Positions 55,791 to 64,000 of a stretch of 64,000 nt of DNA are shown piece by piece. Where the stretch lies: positions 1-64,000 of the forward strand of contig NZ_CP145732.1 in the NCBI RefSeq assembly GCF_036884845.1, read 5' to 3'. The notes beneath the pieces are model-generated. The model saw only the letters and a program-made list of their open reading frames with translations. It was not told the DNA's origin and made no database searches. This DNA is from Pseudomonas sp. MAG733B (GTDB lineage: Bacteria; Pseudomonadota; Gammaproteobacteria; Pseudomonadales; Pseudomonadaceae). How positions within the stretch are numbered: position 1 is the stretch's first letter; each line of letters starts with the position of its first letter. Both the position numbers and the translations under genes were made by a program.

Positions 55791-57086
55791 ATGGACGTCA
55801 CTACTACCCTGAGCCTGGGCGATCCGCTGGAACCCGCACGCAAGGCCACCGCGCAAATGCTGCAAGAGCGCGAGCGCACGTTCTCGCTGCCGCAGCCGTT
55901 TTACTCGGACGAGCGCCTGTTTGATATCGACATGCAGGAAATCTTTCAGAAAGAGTGGTTGATCGCCGGCATGACCTGCGAAATCCCAACCAAGGGCAAC
56001 TACCTGACCCTGCAAGTGGGCAAGAACCCGATCATCGTGATTCGCGGCGCCGAAGGCGTGGTGCATGCGTTCCACAACGTCTGCCGCCACCGTGGCTCGC
56101 GCCTGTGCACCAGCGAAAAAGGCAAGGTCGCCAAACTGGTCTGCCACTACCACCAGTGGACGTACGAACTCGACGGCCGCCTGCTGTTCGCCGGCACCGA
56201 AATGGGTGCCGACTTCGACATGAAGCAGTACGGCCTCAAACCGGTGAACGTGAAGACCGCTGGCGGCTACATCTTCATCAGCCTGGCGGAGAACCCGCCG
56301 GCCATCGATGACTTCCTGTCGACGCTCAGCCATTACATGGAACCGTACGACATGGAAAACACCAAGGTGGCGATCACCACCACCTTGATGGAAAAGGCCA
56401 ACTGGAAACTGGTGCTGGAAAACAACCGCGAGTGCTACCACTGCAACGCGTCGCACCCGGAACTATTGAAAACCCTGCTCGAATGGGACGACGTCACCGA
56501 CCCGCGCGCCGATCAGGCGTTCAAGGACCACGTGGCCGCCTCCGCCGCTGCCTGGGAAGCCGAGAAGATCCCTTACGCCCACGCCAGCTTCGGCCTGCGC
56601 AACCGCATCGTGCGCATGCCGCTGCTCAAGGGCACCGTGTCGATGACCCTGGACGGCAAACAGGGCTGCGCCAAGCTCATGGGCCGCATCAAGAATCCGG
56701 ACCTGGGCTCGATGCGCATCCTGCACCTGCCGCACTCCTGGAACCACTGCATGGGCGACCACATCATCGTGTTCACCGTGTGGCCGATCAGCGCGCAGGA
56801 AACCATGGTCACCACCAAGTGGGTCGTGCACAAGGACGCCGTCGAAGGCGTGGACTACGACGTCGACCGCATGCGCCAGGTGTGGGACGCCACCAACGAC
56901 CAGGACCGTCGCCTGGCCGAAGAGAACCAGCGCGGGATCAACTCCACCGCTTACCAGCCTGGGCCTTACTCCAAGACTTATGAGTTTGGTGTGGTGAACT
57001 TTGTGGATTGGTACAGCGAGCGTTTGCTGAGCAATCTGGGGGCTGAGCCTGCGCCTTACCTCAAGGGTGTTCCAGTTCAGGGTTAA
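55791..57086 (+). CDS. gbcA: Glycine betaine demethylase oxygenase subunit
   Basis: The 431-residue Rieske non-heme iron oxygenase removes one methyl group from glycine betaine, giving dimethylglycine and formaldehyde. Rieske ligands are Cys98, His100, Cys118 and His121 (CRHRGSRLC, CHYHQW). The mononuclear iron site lies in NNRECYHCNASHPEL. GAGG precedes the ATG at 55791. The reductase gbcB is divergent. This is the entry step of the pathway encoded across 42-64 kb. Confidence 0.96.
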   Translation: MDVTTTLSLGDPLEPARKATAQMLQERERTFSLPQPFYSDERLFDIDMQEIFQKEWLIAGMTCEIPTKGNYLTLQVGKNPIIVIRGAEGVVHAFHNVCRHRGSRLCTSEKGKVAKLVCHYHQWTYELDGRLLFAGTEMGADFDMKQYGLKPVNVKTAGGYIFISLAENPPAIDDFLSTLSHYMEPYDMENTKVAITTTLMEKANWKLVLENNRECYHCNASHPELLKTLLEWDDVTDPRADQAFKDHVAASAAAWEAEKIPYAHASFGLRNRIVRMPLLKGTVSMTLDGKQGCAKLMGRIKNPDLGSMRILHLPHSWNHCMGDHIIVFTVWPISAQETMVTTKWVVHKDAVEGVDYDVDRMRQVWDATNDQDRRLAEENQRGINSTAYQPGPYSKTYEFGVVNFVDWYSERLLSNLGAEPAPYLKGVPVQG

Positions 57087-57099
57087 ATCAAAAGGAAAA

Positions 57100-57196
57100 G
57101 CTTCGCGAGCAAGCCCGCTCCCACAGTGAATCGGTGTCATTCACAACTTCTGTGAACGACACGGATAAATGTGGGAGCGGGCTTGCTCGCGAAAGC
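57100..57196. repeat. REP doublet, class GTGGGAGCGGGCTTGCTCGC
   Basis: Inverted REP units lie 14 bases after gbcA. The spacer holds a further inverted repeat (GTGTCATTCACA/TGTGAACGACAC). Confidence 0.92.
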
Positions 57197-57220
57197 GATT
57201 TCAGTTTCTCCACTTAGAAC

Positions 57221-57853
57221 TGTACGAAATATGATCTATTTCGTTCCACGCTATACCCCCCGCGCCTCCCAGCCTTCCGCAAACAAGTTATCCACACCTC
57301 CACCCACAGCAAATGGGGACAACTGTGGAAACACGCAAAACTTTCTACACAGAAACTAAAGAAAATCCGTGACTTATCCAAATGCATGATTTTCAACGGC
57401 GCCTGTTCATTTATTGATCAATCTCCTGCGAGCCACGTATTACATGGCCTGTAGCGTATGACAAACACCTTATCCACAGAAGCGCCAACAGACTTTGGGG
57501 GCAACTTCCAAAGCGCTGTGGAAAACCGCTGCAAGCCGCGATTTTTCTGCTCTTGAGCGCGGGATGACGGGTCAAACCGATGTTTTGGTCATTTATTAAC
57601 CAGAAGCTTGAAAGCTACGGTTTATAAGGCCTTCAGCGGTAAGCGAACATCTTATCCACAGAAGCGCCAACAGAGATTGGGGGCAACTCTTGGTCCCTGT
57701 GTGGATTAATTTTCTGAAAAAAGCTTTGGAAAACCAGAAGTTACGCTGATTGTTTTTTGATCTAACGGCTACAGCCCCCTATTTCCCTGGGCTGCAGCAA
57801 TGGGCAAACATGTTATCCACAGAAGCGCCAACAGGGATTGTGGGTAAACAGGG
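57221..57853. repeat. Four-unit array of DnaA-box-bearing repeats
   Basis: This non-coding stretch has four perfect TTATCCACA boxes at 57288, 57470, 57652 and 57813, spaced 182, 182 and 161 bases. The last three are followed by GAAGCGCCAACAG and then a G-rich GGGGCAAC-like segment. A GGCCTG-like hexamer starts exactly 24 bases before the boxes at 57470, 57652 and 57813. Near-matches are TTATCCAAA (57374), TGTGGAAAA (57517) and TGTGGATTA (57700). The first unit is more diverged. It shares the module found at 18913-19127. The region also contains A/T-rich stretches and no plausible gene. Confidence 0.8.
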
Positions 57854-59053
57854 TCAAACCTTGTTAAAACACGACCGCCCCGCCTCGATATCTAGGTTTA
57901 ACTCAAAGTCGTCGAATGCACGCCACCCGAGCAAGATCGATGGCACGTAGCGCCCAAGCAGCATGGACGCAGGAATGGTGAACCCCGGATAGTATTTGTA
58001 GGTGAGCGCCAAGGTGTTGCCCGGCAACTTCAACACGCCTTTGAAGGTCTGGTAATGCTGATCGGTAGCGTTGGCCGGTGAGTTGCCCGGGGTCATCGAC
58101 GTGACGACATTGACCTGAGGCCCCGGAGCAGCCGAGGTCAGGTAATCGACATTGCCGGTATCGACAATCGCGAACGTCGCCCGGTTGTCCAGCCGCGCAG
58201 GGATGGTCAGCCGCTGATTGATATCCAGGCGGGTGTAGGTAATCGGCGAATCGCACCGCACGGCGCGCGCGGGGTTGAGCTCCAGGGTTTTCCTGCTGAT
58301 TTTCAACGGCCCGAGCTTGCTGATCAGATCGAGCCCCAGCAAGTTGTCGCGATCACTGACAAACACCAGGACGTTCCTGAACTCACTGGCGCCGATGCTC
58401 AAGGCGTCAAGGACGCCAAGTTTGGCAGCCAGGTCGCTCTCGCCGTAAAACGTGCTGTAGGCGTAGTGGGAGTCGGTCAGTAACCTGATCCCCATCAGCT
58501 TGGCGGTGGCGTAGTTGATCCGGGTTTGCGGGGCGCCGGTATCGACAATGAATCGTACTGAGTGACCGTTTGCCGCTTTGACGTCGATGAACGGCAGTAC
58601 CTCGTCGGAGACGAAATGTTCGCTGGAGTACGGGTGAATCGTCAGCACTTCACGCTGCCGGCTTCTTCTCACCGAGAAATCGCCGGTCGTTCTCAGCGTC
58701 GACAGCGATTCATCGCCGAACATGGAAAACAGCATTTTCAACTCGGCATTGGCTTCGATTGCTCGGGCGTGTTTGCGCTGGGTCGCCACGAAGTAGTCGG
58801 GAAGCTGATTGGCCGCTTTGAGCTCGAACATCCGGGCAACCACGGATACGGAGCAATTGAGGTTGTTGGCCGCATCCAGTACTTGCTCACAGCGCTGGCG
58901 TATCTGCGCCAGCGAGGCTTTCTGCCCCGCCTCTGACGCCAGCCACCGATCAAAATCCTGCTCAGGCGCTTCCGTCCGGGGAGCAGACATCAATCCCGAA
59001 GACGCGCACATGGCGCATGCAAAGAGCAGCAAAGACCGACAGACAGCCTTCAT
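57854..59053 (-). CDS. Exported aspartyl protease-like protein with two retropepsin domains
   Basis: The 399-residue protein has a signal peptide (to about residue 20-23, after LLLFACAMCASSG). A helical region follows (about 30-150), then two DTG motifs, FIVDTGAPQTRI (Asp171) and AIVDTGNVDYL (Asp298). Each is followed by a hydrophobic-Gly element (LLGLDLISKLG and ILLGWRAFDDF), so each half looks like a complete retropepsin-fold domain. That allows a pepsin-like active site within one chain. The start at 59053 is chosen for its signal peptide; an ATG at 59068 is possible and neither has a strong ribosome-binding site. Substrate unknown. Confidence 0.78.
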   Translation of the reverse strand: MKAVCRSLLLFACAMCASSGLMSAPRTEAPEQDFDRWLASEAGQKASLAQIRQRCEQVLDAANNLNCSVSVVARMFELKAANQLPDYFVATQRKHARAIEANAELKMLFSMFGDESLSTLRTTGDFSVRRSRQREVLTIHPYSSEHFVSDEVLPFIDVKAANGHSVRFIVDTGAPQTRINYATAKLMGIRLLTDSHYAYSTFYGESDLAAKLGVLDALSIGASEFRNVLVFVSDRDNLLGLDLISKLGPLKISRKTLELNPARAVRCDSPITYTRLDINQRLTIPARLDNRATFAIVDTGNVDYLTSAAPGPQVNVVTSMTPGNSPANATDQHYQTFKGVLKLPGNTLALTYKYYPGFTIPASMLLGRYVPSILLGWRAFDDFELNLDIEAGRSCFNKV

Positions 59054-59214
59054 ATTCAACCCATTCATAAACCTGAGTTTTATGAGCAAGCGCTGAATGT
59101 CTGAGATCCCGGAACCGTGCTGCACCCTTAAACAGCGCACAGAAAACTGTAGCTCACCGACAGGCGAGCCGAGAGATTGTGGATAACGTTGCCTGTGCAA
59201 TGCCTGAAACGGGA

Positions 59215-59781
59215 TCAGGGCCTGTGCATAAGATAGGCGTCACCCGTGACGCGGATCATTGGATGAGGTGCGACCTGGCAAGTCTTGATGATTGCAAAGC
59301 CGTGTCGCTCATAGAAGCGCCGGGCACCGGTATTGGCGGCATAGTCGATCAGGCTCAAGCCCTGGAGCCCGAGCTCGTTGGCGCGTTCCTGGGCATGGGC
59401 GAGAAATTGCACGCCAAGGCCCCGATTGCGCCAGCCTTCGTGCAGCGCGAGGCTGGAGATGTAGAGCGTGTCGGGCACTTCCATGTCGGCGTACGGCGCC
59501 AGCACCGGGTCGGTGGTTGGCACGGCCTCAGGATCGTGGCGCATGGCGTAGCTGTGCAGCATGCCGATGACTTGGCCGTCGGCCTCCGCAATCAGGCAGT
59601 TCTGGTAGGAGAAATCCACGTCGTCACGGGAGTAACGAATGGTACCTACGTCCAGCAAATCCTGGCCAGGCTCGGCCAACTGGCTCCAGATGTAGTCTGA
59701 AGCACCTTCTGATGAGATCTGGAACAGACGCGCAATCTCACGCGCATCAGTGCGGACCGCCGAACGAAATTCAACTGCCAT
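59215..59781 (-). CDS. GNAT-family N-acetyltransferase
   Basis: The 188-residue acetyltransferase has the acetyl-CoA motif EGWRNRGLGVQFLAHAQ (about residues 114-130) and the C-terminal GARRFYERHGF. The substrate is unknown. The ATG at 59781 follows GAGGAAAC. It lies downstream of the etf genes, separated by a REP doublet, and upstream of the retropepsin-like gene, whose spacer holds TGTGGATAA at 59178. Confidence 0.87.
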   Translation of the reverse strand: MAVEFRSAVRTDAREIARLFQISSEGASDYIWSQLAEPGQDLLDVGTIRYSRDDVDFSYQNCLIAEADGQVIGMLHSYAMRHDPEAVPTTDPVLAPYADMEVPDTLYISSLALHEGWRNRGLGVQFLAHAQERANELGLQGLSLIDYAANTGARRFYERHGFAIIKTCQVAPHPMIRVTGDAYLMHRP

Positions 59782-59818
59782 TGTTTCCTCATGAATTCTG
59801 GTAACCGACGATCAAAAC

Positions 59819-59920
59819 TGTAGGAGCGAGCCTGCTCGCGAAAAACCTGAGGCCCCCAAGGTCATTCAGGCATCCCGCGTCATCGTTGACGACCATCGCG
59901 AGCAGGCTCGCTCCTACAGG
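59819..59920. repeat. REP doublet, class GTAGGAGCGAGCCTGCTCGC
   Basis: Inverted REP units lie between etfB and the GNAT gene, starting 21 bases after the etfB stop in the leftward direction. Confidence 0.92.
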
Positions 59921-59940
59921 GGATTTGTGCTGAAACTGAG

Positions 59941-60711
59941 TTAGCGAACCACGCCTTCTTCAATCAGCAATTTGAGGATGGCTTCGGCACCGGCCTGGGG
60001 GGTTACGCCTTTGAGTACTTGTCCGCCACCACCACTGGCTTTTGCCGTTGCGGCTTTCATCCGATCGGCGCCGCTCTTGGCCTTGATCACCTTCAAGCGT
60101 TTTGGCCGTGGCTTGGCGGGTTGCAATGTCGCAACCGCCAGCAGTTCATCGTCGACGACTTCTACGTCATTGGCCTGCAGAAGGCCGCGCCGGGCCGGGC
60201 CGTAAGCACTCTGCCGAGGCTTCGGTGCGGCGTTATCCACAGTCGCCAGAAACGGCAGCCGCACTTTCAAACGACGACGCTGACCACGGGGCAAGGCTTG
60301 CAGCACCAGCGCCGAACCACCGTCGATGGACTCGACCTGCGCCAGCCCCACCACCAGCGGCCAACCGAGGCTTTCCGCCAGAAGAAACGGCAACATGCCC
60401 GAGCCTTCACCGGTTTCCGCCTGACTGCCGGTCAGCACCACTTGTGCCCCAGCGTCACGCAAATACGCGGTCAAAGCCGGCAGCGCGTCGGCGCCTTGCG
60501 GTTGCTCCAGCACGTGGAGTTGCTCAAGGCCCATGCCCAGATACGCGCGCAACGCAGGCTCGGCGACGTCGCCGGCATGCAGCACCTGCAAGTTATCCCC
60601 AGCCAGTTGCAGACCCAGTTCCACCGCCCGCGCATCCTGCTCCGCGCGACGTGGTCGACCGGAAGTCGGGTGGGCGCCGATGGACACCAGGCTGATGATT
60701 TTCGTGCTCAT
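59941..60711 (-). CDS. etfB: Electron transfer flavoprotein beta subunit (dimethylglycine pathway)
   Basis: The 256-residue ETF beta-type subunit has the AYLGMGLEQLHVL and GSQAETGEGSGMLPFLLAE blocks expected of the family, with a Lys-rich C-terminal extension (about residues 200-230). With the alpha subunit encoded 15 bases upstream it should carry electrons from dimethylglycine demethylation. TTATCCACA occurs inside the gene at 60233. It is distinct from the housekeeping ETF. Confidence 0.88.
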   Translation of the reverse strand: MSTKIISLVSIGAHPTSGRPRRAEQDARAVELGLQLAGDNLQVLHAGDVAEPALRAYLGMGLEQLHVLEQPQGADALPALTAYLRDAGAQVVLTGSQAETGEGSGMLPFLLAESLGWPLVVGLAQVESIDGGSALVLQALPRGQRRRLKVRLPFLATVDNAAPKPRQSAYGPARRGLLQANDVEVVDDELLAVATLQPAKPRPKRLKVIKAKSGADRMKAATAKASGGGGQVLKGVTPQAGAEAILKLLIEEGVVR

Positions 60712-60726
60712 AACCCTTTCCTTCCC

Positions 60727-61947
60727 TTAAGCCGCATCGCGCTTGGCGTCGTTGCGGTAAGCCTCTACCGCCGCGATCAAGGCTCGAAGAATCTCGGCGC
60801 TCTCGCCGATCACCGACAGGTCGGCACGTTTGATCATGTCGCAGCCAGGATCGAGGTTGATCGCCACCACCTTGTCGCAGGCACCGATGCCTTGCAGGTG
60901 CTGGATCGCCCCGGAAATCCCCACCGCCACGTAGACCCGTGCGGTGACCCAGGTGCCCGACGCACCAACCTGACGGTCGCGGGCCATGAAGCCATCGTCC
61001 ACCGCCACCCGGGATGCACCTTCGGTGGCGCCGAGGGCCGCGGCCGTCTGGTGGAACAAATCCCAATCCTTGACCCCGTTGCCACCGGAGAAGATGAACT
61101 CGGCTTCAGCCATCGGAATCGCCGCCGGATCCACCGCCACTGCGCCCAGATCCTCGATGCGCGAGAGACTGCGCGCCACGGCTGTGGATAACTCCACCGG
61201 CAATGCTTCGTGACGGGTTTCACTGACCGGCTCGGCACATTCCACGGCGGCCAGAATCAAGCGCGCAACTGGTCGAGCCAGGTCTTGCAGACCCGCACCG
61301 GCGCGGCCAATGCATTCCTGATCCTTGACCTGCCAGACCCGCGTGGCCGGGCGTTCGCCCAGTGCTGCAGCGAAGCGCCGGCCCAGTTCGCCGCCACCGC
61401 TGCGGCTGTCGGGCAGCAACCAATGACGCGGGCTGAACTGATTATCCACAGCCCGCAAGCCCTGAACACGCTGCTCCGGTGCATAACCGCTGAATTCTTC
61501 GCCTTCGAGCACCAGCAAGCGGTCGACGCCGGCCGTGGCGAATGCACTTTCCTTGTGTTCGCCGAAGACCACGGCCAGTACCGCACCGTCCTTGCCGGCC
61601 AGCTGATGAGCCAGGCCCAGCAGGTCGCGGTCGTGGCTGCCCAAGCGGCCACCGACCATGTCCGGCACCACGCAAATGTAAAACGCCGGTGCCGGCACTT
61701 GATGCAGCGGCAATTGCACTTCAACGGCGGCGGTACGCTTGGTGGCCCCGCCCTGTTGGGCGCCACTGCGGTCAATGCGCTTGATGCCGTTGGGGCCGAT
61801 AAAACCGATGCCGTGCAGATTCTTGCGGATGACGCCGTTCGGCCCCATCCAGCTGTGTTGTGCCGGCTGCATGGCCGCGTGCAGCGGATGCAAGCGGTTA
61901 CGGGCGATCCATTCGGCGCGGGGGTCGCGGCGGATAATGTCGCTCAT
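60727..61947 (-). CDS. etfA: Electron transfer flavoprotein alpha subunit (dimethylglycine pathway)
   Basis: The 406-residue subunit has the C-terminal FAD domain of ETF alpha (about residues 280-400). GASGTWVTARVYVAVGISGA and INLDPGCDMIKRADLSVIG bind FAD. The N-terminal 60 residues (HSWMGPNGVIRKNLHGIGFI) are an extension typical of the Dgc-linked type. The ATG at 61947 shares its last-read base with the dgcB stop (TGATG), indicating coupling. TTATCCACA (61442) and TGTGGATAA (61183) occur within it. Confidence 0.9.
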   Translation of the reverse strand: MSDIIRRDPRAEWIARNRLHPLHAAMQPAQHSWMGPNGVIRKNLHGIGFIGPNGIKRIDRSGAQQGGATKRTAAVEVQLPLHQVPAPAFYICVVPDMVGGRLGSHDRDLLGLAHQLAGKDGAVLAVVFGEHKESAFATAGVDRLLVLEGEEFSGYAPEQRVQGLRAVDNQFSPRHWLLPDSRSGGGELGRRFAAALGERPATRVWQVKDQECIGRAGAGLQDLARPVARLILAAVECAEPVSETRHEALPVELSTAVARSLSRIEDLGAVAVDPAAIPMAEAEFIFSGGNGVKDWDLFHQTAAALGATEGASRVAVDDGFMARDRQVGASGTWVTARVYVAVGISGAIQHLQGIGACDKVVAINLDPGCDMIKRADLSVIGESAEILRALIAAVEAYRNDAKRDAA

Positions 61948-63893
61948 CAATGCACCTCCGCAGGTTCACGTTTGGCCGGTGTAGACGGCTTGGGCATTTC
62001 GTCTTCAAGCAATGCGTCCGCCACCAGTTCAGCAATGTCCTTGATCAGCGGCCGAGGTTCGACCACGCCTTCAAGCATCGCGGTGCATTGCGGGCAACCC
62101 ACGGCCACCAGTTCGGCGCCGGTCTCGCGGATGTCTTCCATGCGCATGTCGGGAATCCGCTGCTTGCCGGGAATGTCGGTGATCGGCGCGCCGCCACCAC
62201 CGCCGCAGCAGCGCGATCGGAAACCGGAACGTTGCATCTCTTTGACTTCAATCCCCAGCGCGCGCAAGACCTGACGCGGCGCCTCGTATTCGCCGTTGTA
62301 GCGGCCGAGGTAGCACGGATCGTGATAGGTCACGCTGTCGCCTTTGTGCTGGCCGAGGTTCAGCGCACCGGCCTCGATAATTTCGGCCATGTAGGTGCTG
62401 TGGTGCTGCACGAGGTAGTTGCCGTCGAAGGCGCCATATTCGTTTTTCAGCACGTGGAAACTGTGTGGATCGCAAGTGACGATGCGGTTGAAGCTGTATT
62501 TGGCCAGGGTCTGGATGTTGCGTTTGGCCAACAGCTGGAAGGTCGCTTCGTCACCCAGGCGTCGGGCCACGTCACCGCTGTCGCGCTCTTCCAGGCCGAG
62601 TACGGCGAAGTCGATTTTCGCTGCTTTCAAAACTTTGACGAATGCGCGCAAGGTGCGCTGGTTGCGCATGTCGAAGGCGCCGTCGCCGACCCAGAACAAT
62701 ACGTCGGTGGATTTCTTTTCGCTCAACAGATTGAGGTTCAAATCCGCCGCCCAGTTCATCCGCCCGCCCGGCGCAAAGCCGCCCGGGTTGTCGGTGGCGA
62801 TCAGGTTTTCCAGGACTTCGGCACCCTTGTTCGGGGTCGCGCCTTTTTCCAGGGTCAGATGGCGACGCATGTCGACGATGGCATCGACGTGTTCGATCAT
62901 CATCGGGCATTCCTCGACGCAGGCGCGGCAAGTAGTGCATGACCACAGGGTTTCGGCATCGACCAGACCGTTGACGATCGGTTGATGCGGATTGCCGGCG
63001 TGTTCGCCGATGGCCTTGCCTGGATAGGGGCTGCCAGCGAACTTGGCATCGGTGCCGCCCGCGAGGCCAACGACCATGTCCTGAATCAGTTTTTTCGGGT
63101 TCAGCGGCTGGCCGGCGGCGAATGCCGGGCACGCGGCTTCGCATTTACCGCACTGCACGCAGGCGTCAAAACCGAGCAACTGGTTCCAGGTGAAATCCTT
63201 GGGTTTTTCCACGCCCAGCGGCGCGCTCGGGTCGTTGAGGTCCAGCGGTTTCAAACCGGTGGAGCGACCGCCGCCAAAGCGTTCGGCGCGACGGTGCCAG
63301 GCCAGGTGCAGCGCACCGGCGAAGGCGTGCTTCATCGGCCCGCCCCAGGTCATGCCGAAGAACAGTTCCGACACGCCCCACAACACGCCAACCCCAAGAA
63401 TCGCAGCCAACAGCCAGCCACCGAAGTTTTCCGGCAGGATCCCGGCCACCGGCAGGGTCAGCAGGAAGAACGACGCCGAGAACGCCAGCAGGCTTTTCGG
63501 CAGGCGCATCCACGGTCCTTTCGACAGCCGTGAAGGTGGGTTACGTCGACGCAGGTAGACGAAGATCGCACCGACGAACATCACCGCCGACATCAACAAC
63601 AGTGCATAACCGAGGATGCGGTTATGCAGGCCGAAACCATGCACCAGAATCGCCAGCACGATGGACGCCACCGCGCCGCCAGCCGTGGCGACGTGGGTGT
63701 TGGCGATGTATTTGTCCCGCGCCACCACGTGGTGCAGATCGACCATGTAACGCTTGGGCATGGCGAACAGGCCGCCGATCAGGTCGACTTTCGAAGCCCG
63801 GCCCTGGCGCCACATGGCTACCCGCCGCAACGCGCCCAGAACCGCAAGGCCCAGGGCAGCGAACAACAGGATTGGAAGAAGGGTGTTCAACAT
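61947..63893 (-). CDS. dgcB: Dimethylglycine catabolism Fe-S protein DgcB
   Basis: The 648-residue membrane-bound iron-sulfur protein has about five transmembrane segments in the first 200 residues. Two 4Fe-4S motifs follow (CVQCGKCEAACP and CTTCRACVEECP). Two cysteine-rich CCG-type domains complete it (HDPCYLGRYNGEYEAPRQVL and RSRCCGGGGG). It links dimethylglycine oxidation to ETF and the quinone pool. GGGAG precedes the ATG. Its partner dgcA should lie beyond the right edge, upstream. Confidence 0.94.
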   Translation of the reverse strand: MLNTLLPILLFAALGLAVLGALRRVAMWRQGRASKVDLIGGLFAMPKRYMVDLHHVVARDKYIANTHVATAGGAVASIVLAILVHGFGLHNRILGYALLLMSAVMFVGAIFVYLRRRNPPSRLSKGPWMRLPKSLLAFSASFFLLTLPVAGILPENFGGWLLAAILGVGVLWGVSELFFGMTWGGPMKHAFAGALHLAWHRRAERFGGGRSTGLKPLDLNDPSAPLGVEKPKDFTWNQLLGFDACVQCGKCEAACPAFAAGQPLNPKKLIQDMVVGLAGGTDAKFAGSPYPGKAIGEHAGNPHQPIVNGLVDAETLWSCTTCRACVEECPMMIEHVDAIVDMRRHLTLEKGATPNKGAEVLENLIATDNPGGFAPGGRMNWAADLNLNLLSEKKSTDVLFWVGDGAFDMRNQRTLRAFVKVLKAAKIDFAVLGLEERDSGDVARRLGDEATFQLLAKRNIQTLAKYSFNRIVTCDPHSFHVLKNEYGAFDGNYLVQHHSTYMAEIIEAGALNLGQHKGDSVTYHDPCYLGRYNGEYEAPRQVLRALGIEVKEMQRSGFRSRCCGGGGGAPITDIPGKQRIPDMRMEDIRETGAELVAVGCPQCTAMLEGVVEPRPLIKDIAELVADALLEDEMPKPSTPAKREPAEVH

Positions 63894-63949
63894 GGTGAAG
63901 CTCCCAAAGACCGCAGGGTCTTGCAGGTCGAGATGCCTTACTCGGTTCC

Positions 63950-63977
63950 TGTGGGAGCGGGCTTGCTCGCGAAAGCG
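63950..63977. repeat. REP unit at window edge, class GTGGGAGCGGGCTTGCTCGC
   Basis: One REP unit with the AAGCGG extension is seen upstream of dgcB. Its inverted partner presumably lies past 64000. Confidence 0.85.
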
Positions 63978-64000
63978 GTGGGTCAGTCAATTCATGTGCG

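Noticed and set aside
57288..57821. CRISPR array
   Set aside because: Repeat units are about 180 bp with related, not unique, intervening sequence, and no cas gene is present.
57221..57853. Integron attC array as an explanation of the repeats
   Set aside because: There are no gene cassettes between units, no GTTRRRY core site and no integrase. The period is too short for coding inserts.
57221..57853. The chromosomal origin of replication itself
   Set aside because: dnaA, dnaN, gidA, rpmH and other origin neighbours are absent, and the flanking genes are metabolic. DnaA boxes alone do not make oriC.

Overview
This window looks like chromosome of a fluorescent-group Pseudomonas. The evidence is GC-rich coding sequence, dense REP-type palindromes of the kind seen in P. 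fluorescens relatives, and several gene blocks whose order matches what I recall of P. aeruginosa: bioBFHCD with acyl-CoA dehydrogenases; comF-modE-srkA-rarD-glcB; fiuI-fiuR-fiuA; creB-creC-creD; and the glycine betaine catabolic cluster. No rRNA, tRNA, CRISPR array, prophage or insertion sequence was seen.

Layout. 0-8 kb: three paralogous large acyl-CoA dehydrogenases (one cut by the left edge), a membrane diguanylate cyclase and a long di-heme cytochrome c peroxidase-like protein, all leftward. The dehydrogenase at 5997-7802 has two adjoining PsrA-type operator palindromes upstream. 8-13 kb: a 98-residue protein built from flagellar-rod-like ends, then the leftward biotin operon bioB-bioF-bioH-bioC-bioD. 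13-19 kb: rightward comF, modE, a Tat-exported PhoX-family phosphatase, srkA and rarD. 19-26 kb: a GcvR-like double-ACT protein, glcB, a response regulator, and a cNMP/CBS/nucleotidyltransferase protein followed by a DnaQ-like exonuclease. 26-31.5 kb: an iron-siderophore locus (ECF sigma factor, FecR-type anti-sigma factor, TonB-dependent receptor, PepSY membrane protein, 62-residue membrane protein). 31.6-37.7 kb: a sugar-acid-type MFS transporter with a clear promoter and operator, a glutathione S-transferase, and creBCD. 37.8-42.1 kb: two short Rhs-core proteins with unrelated C-terminal tips flanking three housekeeping-like genes.

42-64 kb holds the one-carbon pathway from glycine betaine: gbcA/gbcB (betaine to dimethylglycine), etfBA-dgcB (dimethylglycine to sarcosine; dgcA is presumably just off the right edge), soxBDAG (sarcosine to glycine), glyA, purU and fdhA (handling of the released C1 units and formaldehyde), and ltaE. 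A TraX-family membrane protein, an SDR, a GNAT acetyltransferase and a two-domain retropepsin-like protease sit among them.

The least explained structure is a dispersed intergenic repeat carrying perfect DnaA-box sequences (TTATCCACA). There are four units at about 57.2-57.85 kb (box spacing 182, 182 and 161 bp) and two at 18.9-19.1 kb. In five of the six units a GGCCTG-like hexamer, mostly the right arm of a small hairpin, begins exactly 24 bp before the box. Sixteen REP doublets plus one at the right edge, in six sequence classes, mark most other gene boundaries.
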